Assembly (NCBI GenBank): GCA_016213505.1
Contig: JACRAF010000013.1
Span: 1-34,383, forward strand
Source: Devosia nanyangense
Lineage (GTDB): Bacteria > Pseudomonadota > Alphaproteobacteria > Rhizobiales > Devosiaceae
Length of the DNA stretch: 34,383 nucleotides
Direction: 5' to 3'
Shown here: positions 30,851 through 34,383 of the stretch, piece after piece
Layout of the letters: every line of letters begins with the position of its first letter
Numbering within the stretch: the stretch's first letter is position 1
The notes under the pieces: generated by a model
The model's database searches: none
What the model saw: the letters and a program-made list of their open reading frames with translations, nothing else
Told to the model about the DNA's origin: nothing
Made by a program: the position numbers and the translations under genes

Positions 30851-31162
30851 ATGAACCGTAATACCTGGATTATCATCATCGTGGCCGTGATCGTGATCAT
30901 CGGCCTGATCTGGATCTTCAACCGCGGCACCCCGACCGTCACCCCCGTGACCCCGCCGGCCTCGTCGTCGTCGGAAGCGCCGGCCGTGTCGTCGTCTTCG
31001 GAAGCCACGCCGATGGCGCCGTCTTCTTCTGAAGCGACCCCGATGGCTCCATCCTCGTCGGAAGCGACCCCGATGGCGCCGTCGTCCTCTGAAGCCGCGC
31101 CGATGGCGCCGTCTTCGTCGGAAATGGCGATGTCGCTCGAATCGTCGTCGGTCGCCGGCTGA
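30851..31162 (+). CDS. Membrane-anchored protein with SSSEATPMAP repeats
   Basis: 103 residues; AAGGG lies nine bases before the ATG. A strong N-terminal helix (residues 6-23, WIIIIVAVIVIIGLIWIF) is followed by a Thr/Pro linker and four 10-residue repeats SSSEATPMAP (residues 48-87) plus a Ser-rich tail. The low-complexity Ser/Pro region would be extended and exposed, most likely in the periplasm. Function unknown; the short Ser/Pro-rich anchor form is common in small alphaproteobacterial envelope proteins. It is followed by a clear terminator. Confidence 0.75.
   Translation: MNRNTWIIIIVAVIVIIGLIWIFNRGTPTVTPVTPPASSSSEAPAVSSSSEATPMAPSSSEATPMAPSSSEATPMAPSSSEAAPMAPSSSEMAMSLESSSVAG
30992..31111 (+). 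repeat. Four 30-bp tandem coding repeats
   Basis: Four 30-bp units encode SSSEATPMAP (last copy SSSEAAPMAP). The copies differ mainly at third codon positions, so the protein repeat is conserved while the DNA has drifted. Confidence 0.85.
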
Positions 31163-31184
31163 TCCCAGCGCGAGACCCAGGTTC

Positions 31185-31217
31185 AACCCCCGCCAGCGAT
31201 GGCGGGGGTTTTTCTTT
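31185..31217 (+). terminator. Rho-independent terminator after the small-protein genes
   Basis: AACCCCCGCC and GGCGGGGGTT form a 10-bp stem with a six-base loop (AGCGAT), followed by TTTCTTT. This is the clearest terminator of the window and ends the plus-strand transcript just before the convergent sugar transporter operon. Confidence 0.9.
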
Positions 31218-31238
31218 GCCCGGCGCTATGTCTTTGTC

Positions 31239-31283
31239 GCGCTTCCGAACCGGAAAACCGCCGCGCACTTTTCCTGGAAGCGC
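31239..31283. repeat. GGAAAAGTGG-type palindromic repeat, degenerate copy
   Basis: Outer arms GCGCTTCC and GGAAGCGC with inner AACCGGAAAA and CACTTTTCC. It is the same family as 3347-3388 and lies directly downstream of the permease stop, where it could protect the 3' end of the transporter transcript. Confidence 0.75.
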
Positions 31284-31285
31284 TT

Positions 31286-32326
31286 CTAGCGCGCCGCGGC
31301 GCTCTCGGCGGGGGCCGTCTGCCGGGCCGCCTCGGCGACACGGCGGCGCTCGCGATAGGCGCCGAACTGCTGGTCGGCCAGCACGCCGACGAGGATGACC
31401 CCGCCCATCACCGCGAAGTTCAGCGACGAGGGGATGCCGAGCAGGTTCACCAGGTTCTGCAGTTCCTGCAGGAGCACGGTGCCCAGGATCACGCCGACGA
31501 TCGAGCCCTCGCCGCCACGCAGCGAGAAGCCGCCGAGCACCGCCGCGGCGATGGCGTAGAGCTCGTAGAAATTGCCGTGCCCCGACGGCAGGATGGAGCG
31601 GGTGTACATGGCAAAAAAGATCGACGCGAGCGCCGTCAGCGTGGCGCAGATGATGTAGGCCGCAATGACGACCCGGGTGGTGCGGATGCCCGAATAGCGC
31701 GCCGCCTCCTCGTTCTTGCCGACGGCGAACAGGTAGCGGCCGAACACCGAGCGGTGCAGCACGATCCACATGATGGCGGCGAGCACCAGCATGATGAAGA
31801 AGGAATGCGGAATTGGAATCGAGCGCGCCGCGCCGTTGGTGGCGAGCGCAATGAGGTCGGTGCGACCGGTGGTCAGCCACTCGAGATCGGGGAAGTTGAC
31901 GCCGAAGGGGAAGCCGGCCGTGCCGTCCTGCGTGTAGAAGCGGGCGACGCCGCGGTAGATCAAGAGGCCGCAAAGCGTGACCACGAAGGGCTGCAGGCGC
32001 ATCCGGGTGATGAGCAGGCCGTGGACGAGGCCGATGACGAAGCCGAGGATGAGCACGATTGCCGCCGCCACCGGCCACGGCACGCCGCGGTTGGCGATCA
32101 GATCGACGAAGATCACGCCCAGAAGGGCAATGACCGAGCCCGACGACAGCTCGATGCCGCCGGTCATGATGACGAAGCCCTGGCCGATGGCGAAGATGCC
32201 GAAGAGGCCGACGAGATTGGCGGTGTTGGCGATGTTGATGGGCGACAGGAAGCGCGGGTTGATGATCGCCACCACGGCGCCCACGACGATGATCAGCACC
32301 AGCAGCCCGAGATCTTTTTTCAGCAT
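31286..32326 (-). CDS. Sugar ABC transporter permease (RbsC-like)
   Basis: 346 residues with about eight to ten hydrophobic helices. The sequence GQGFVIMTGGIELSSGSVIALLG (about residues 48-70) is the family signature of ribose/xylose-type BPD_transp_2 permeases, and FAVGKNEEAARYSGI is the cytoplasmic loop that touches the ATPase. The N-terminus MLKKDLGLLVLIIVVG has GAGGGG upstream. Substrate not readable. Third gene of the operon after binding protein and ATPase; 25 bases separate it from the ATPase stop. Confidence 0.9.
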   Translation of the reverse strand: MLKKDLGLLVLIIVVGAVVAIINPRFLSPINIANTANLVGLFGIFAIGQGFVIMTGGIELSSGSVIALLGVIFVDLIANRGVPWPVAAAIVLILGFVIGLVHGLLITRMRLQPFVVTLCGLLIYRGVARFYTQDGTAGFPFGVNFPDLEWLTTGRTDLIALATNGAARSIPIPHSFFIMLVLAAIMWIVLHRSVFGRYLFAVGKNEEAARYSGIRTTRVVIAAYIICATLTALASIFFAMYTRSILPSGHGNFYELYAIAAAVLGGFSLRGGEGSIVGVILGTVLLQELQNLVNLLGIPSSLNFAVMGGVILVGVLADQQFGAYRERRRVAEAARQTAPAESAAAR

Positions 32327-32351
32327 GTCGTCGCCCCCCTCGCGCCGGACC

Positions 32352-33893
32352 CTAGTGCAGCGGCCTGCCGACCGCGAGCCTGAGGATGTTCTCCTCGCTG
32401 GACTGATCGCGGTCCAGAATACCGGTGATGTGCCCCTCGTGCATCACCGCCACGCGGTCGGAGACACCGATGACCTCTTCCATGTCCGATGAGATCATGA
32501 GCACCGCCACGCCCTGGTCGGCGAGCAGCCGCATCAGCTTGTAGATTTCCGACTTGGCGCCGATGTCGATGCCGCGCGTCGGCTCGTCGAAGATCATGAC
32601 GCGCGGCGTCATGGCGAGCCACTTGGCCAGAACGACCTTCTGCTGGTTGCCGCCCGAGAGCGAGGCGGCGCGCCCTCCGAGGTCGGCGGCACGGATATCG
32701 AGCTCGCGCTTACTGACCTCGGCCTGCTTCGCTTCGGCGTCGCGCGACACGATCCTGTTGCGCGCATAGGCGGGCAGGTTGGGCAGGCTGATGTTCTCGG
32801 TGATGGTCAGGTCGAGCACGAGGCCCGTGCCCTTGCGATCCTCGGGGACGAGGAAGATGCCGGCCTTGACCGCATCGGCCGAGGTGGCGAGGCGGATCGG
32901 CTGGCCGTCGAGCCTGAGATGGCCGCCATGGGCGGAATCGATGCCGAAGGCGACGCGCGCCAGCTCGGTGCGGCCGGCGCCGACGAGGCCGGCCAGGCCG
33001 AGAATCTCGCCGGCATGCAGATCGAGGTCGATCTCGCGATGCGGATAGGTGCCGGTGCGCAGCTTGTGCGCCGACAGGGCGACGGCGCCGCGGGCGATGT
33101 TGGGTGGCGCGTAGGCGACCCTGAGATCGCGGCCGACCATGAGCTTGACCATGGCATCGTGGTTGATGGCGTCGCCCTCGAGCGTGCCGACCTTGCGGCC
33201 GTCGCGCAGCACGACGACGCGGTCGCACACGCCGACGATCTCGTTGAGGCGGTGCGAAATGAAGATGACCGAAATCCCCTCGGCCTTGAGGCCCCGGATG
33301 ACCTGAAGCAGCTTTTCGGTCTCGGCGATGGGCAGGCTCGAAGTCGGCTCATCGAGGATGACGAGACGCGAATTGAAGCTCAGCGCCTTAGCGATCTCGA
33401 CCATCTGCTGCTGGGCCAGCGACAGATGCGACACCAGGGTCGAGGGTGAGAAATTGGCGCCGAGCCGGTCGAGAAAGGGTTTGACGGTGCTGTGCAGCTT
33501 GTCGTTGTCGACGAGCTGCAGGAGCCCGCCGCGGCGCGGCTCGCGGCCGATGAAGATATTGGCCGCCACGTCGAGATTGTCGAAGAGGTTGAGCTCCTGG
33601 TGGACGAAGGCGATGCCGGCGCGCATCGAGCCGCCGACGGTGAGCGCATCGTAGGGCACGCCGTCGATGGCGATGGTGCCGCGATCGGGGGCGATGACGC
33701 CGCCGAGGATTTTCATCAGCGTGGATTTGCCGGCGCCGTTCTCGCCGACGAGGCCGATCACCTCGCCGGGGTGCACGTCCATGCTGAAATCGGCGAGGGC
33801 GACGACGCCGGGATAGGCTTTGCGCAGCCCGGCGAGCCTCAGGAAGGGCTCGGTCGGCGAGCCGGCAAGGGGGACGGCGGCGGAGGCGGTCAC
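32352..33893 (-). CDS. Sugar ABC transporter ATP-binding protein (RbsA/MglA-like)
   Basis: 513 residues from GTG 33893; a TTG at 33935 would extend it by 14 residues but lies inside the stem-loop before the gene. Two ATPase halves: Walker A GENGAGKST (about 50-58), LSLAQQQMVEIAKAL and LVILDEPTSSL in the first; a degenerate GLVGAGRTEL, LSGGNQQKVVLAKWL and VMIFDEPTRGID in the second, as usual for the carbohydrate uptake CUT2 group. One protein thus supplies both nucleotide-binding sites. No clear Shine-Dalgarno is seen before the GTG. The sugar is unknown. Confidence 0.92.
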   Translation of the reverse strand: MTASAAVPLAGSPTEPFLRLAGLRKAYPGVVALADFSMDVHPGEVIGLVGENGAGKSTLMKILGGVIAPDRGTIAIDGVPYDALTVGGSMRAGIAFVHQELNLFDNLDVAANIFIGREPRRGGLLQLVDNDKLHSTVKPFLDRLGANFSPSTLVSHLSLAQQQMVEIAKALSFNSRLVILDEPTSSLPIAETEKLLQVIRGLKAEGISVIFISHRLNEIVGVCDRVVVLRDGRKVGTLEGDAINHDAMVKLMVGRDLRVAYAPPNIARGAVALSAHKLRTGTYPHREIDLDLHAGEILGLAGLVGAGRTELARVAFGIDSAHGGHLRLDGQPIRLATSADAVKAGIFLVPEDRKGTGLVLDLTITENISLPNLPAYARNRIVSRDAEAKQAEVSKRELDIRAADLGGRAASLSGGNQQKVVLAKWLAMTPRVMIFDEPTRGIDIGAKSEIYKLMRLLADQGVAVLMISSDMEEVIGVSDRVAVMHEGHITGILDRDQSSEENILRLAVGRPLH

Positions 33894-33926
33894 GGCGCGG
33901 AACTCACGATCCTGGCAGGACGAGCA

Positions 33927-33955
33927 GGCCCGCAACCTTATACCGGTTGCGGGCC
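33927..33955 (-). other. Perfect 11-bp stem-loop between sugar-binding protein and ATPase genes
   Basis: GGCCCGCAACC and GGTTGCGGGCC with a seven-base loop, beginning 7 bases after the binding-protein stop on the transcribed strand. No U-run follows. Position and form parallel the dppA-dppB hairpin at 19633-19664. Confidence 0.8.
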
Positions 33956-33962
33956 CAATTGA

Positions 33963-34383
33963 TCAGCCTTTCAGCTTGGCCTGAAGGTCGGCCTGGAAGG
34001 CATCGACGGTGTCCTTGGTGACTGTGAGGCCCGGGATGATGATGATGCCATCGGCCGGGATGCCCGACTTGTCGCCCTTGAGGTAGTCGGCGATCAGATG
34101 GGAGCCGCCATAGCCCCAGACGAAGGGCTGCTGCACGACGGTGCCGGCGAAGGAACCTTCCTTGACGGCGCCGAGCGTGATCGGGTCCTCGTCGAACCCG
34201 ACGACGGTGATCTGGCCCAGCTTGCCCGCGTCGCGCAGCGCTTCGTAGATGCGCGGCGGGTTGTACGAGTAGAAGCCGACCATGCAGTTGATGTCGGGGT
34301 TGGCGACGAGCACGTCGTCGACATTGGCGCGGGCGCGGGTCTGGTCGATGTCGTCACCGCGGACGTCGATCAGTTCGAGGCCG
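33963..34383 (-). CDS. Sugar-binding periplasmic protein (RbsB-like), 5' end beyond window
   Basis: About 140 C-terminal residues are visible; the start and signal peptide lie outside. The PF13407-type periplasmic binding fold is recognised from VANPDINCMVGFYSYNPPRIYEAL, KLGQITVVGFDEDPITL and GTVVQQPFVWGYGGSHLIADYLKG. The order VGFDEDP with a hinge Asp is typical of ribose/allose/xylitol-like binders, but the ligand cannot be told from this fragment. It is the first gene of the visible transporter operon, followed by the ATPase and permease. Confidence 0.9.
   Translation of the reverse strand, partial: GLELIDVRGDDIDQTRARANVDDVLVANPDINCMVGFYSYNPPRIYEALRDAGKLGQITVVGFDEDPITLGAVKEGSFAGTVVQQPFVWGYGGSHLIADYLKGDKSGIPADGIIIIPGLTVTKDTVDAFQADLQAKLKG

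Overview
The window is a GC-rich stretch of bacterial chromosome. The gene families point to an alphaproteobacterium of the order Hyphomicrobiales, possibly Devosia-like: CbtBA with an adenosylcobalamin riboswitch, aerobic-type CobN and CobO, Zur with a high-affinity zinc ABC transporter, TIGR03223/DUF1045 with PhnM and PhnN, and the palindromic GGAAAAGTGG-type and GGGGAGAGGG-type repeats common in rhizobial intergenic DNA. The order is inferred from gene content and style; no rRNA or other marker gene is present.

Layout. (1) 1-650 is non-coding repeat mosaic. (2) 669-2721: an SH3-domain exported protein, a small CDF-type cation transporter and a small exported protein, with a DUF486 membrane protein converging on them. 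(3) 3143-10889: cobalamin riboswitch, cbtB, cbtA, cobW, a small membrane protein on the opposite strand, then cobN, a cupin and cobO. This is a cobalt uptake and corrin cobalt-insertion/adenosylation block. (4) 11032-14154: a Zur-box promoter, a possible 30-residue membrane peptide, znuC, znuB, znuA and zur. (5) 14138-15931: a membrane CHASE4-like/EAL protein with degenerate catalytic residues. (6) 16021-21265 (minus): a dipeptide-type ABC transporter, dppA-B-C-D-F. (7) 21488-24231: VOC protein and aldo/keto reductase, facing a VIT-family protein and an SDR. (8) 24464-27858 (minus): a cupin of the 2,4'-dihydroxyacetophenone dioxygenase family, an unknown membrane-anchored protein, a Gfo/Idh/MocA oxidoreductase and glycerate 2-kinase. 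(9) 27998-30323: a 2H-phosphoesterase-like DUF1045 protein, phnM and phnN. (10) 30381-31162: three small proteins ending in a clear rho-independent terminator. (11) 31286-34383 (minus): a sugar ABC transporter (binding protein cut by the window end, then ATPase and permease).

How the genes work together. Regions 2-4 form a metal block: cobalt uptake and use under B12 control, a possible metal efflux protein, and zinc uptake under its own Zur. The B12 genes are packed with start/stop overlaps, but a gene on the other strand splits cobW from cobN. Both binding-protein-dependent transporters read away from the binding protein gene and carry a perfect stem-loop directly after it, an arrangement expected to keep binding-protein mRNA in excess.

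The most unusual signal is a set of mobile-looking palindromic repeats. Three elements of about 130-140 bp lie in frame inside cobN and add roughly 135 residues. Near-identical arms occur in intergenic DNA at 233-272 and 24423-24455. A second 50-bp repeat family is tandem at 10902-11001 and nested inside an element of the first family at 24263-24312. Other oddities are an Asp replacing the invariant Walker A Gly of CobW and a tiny membrane ORF coupled to znuC.
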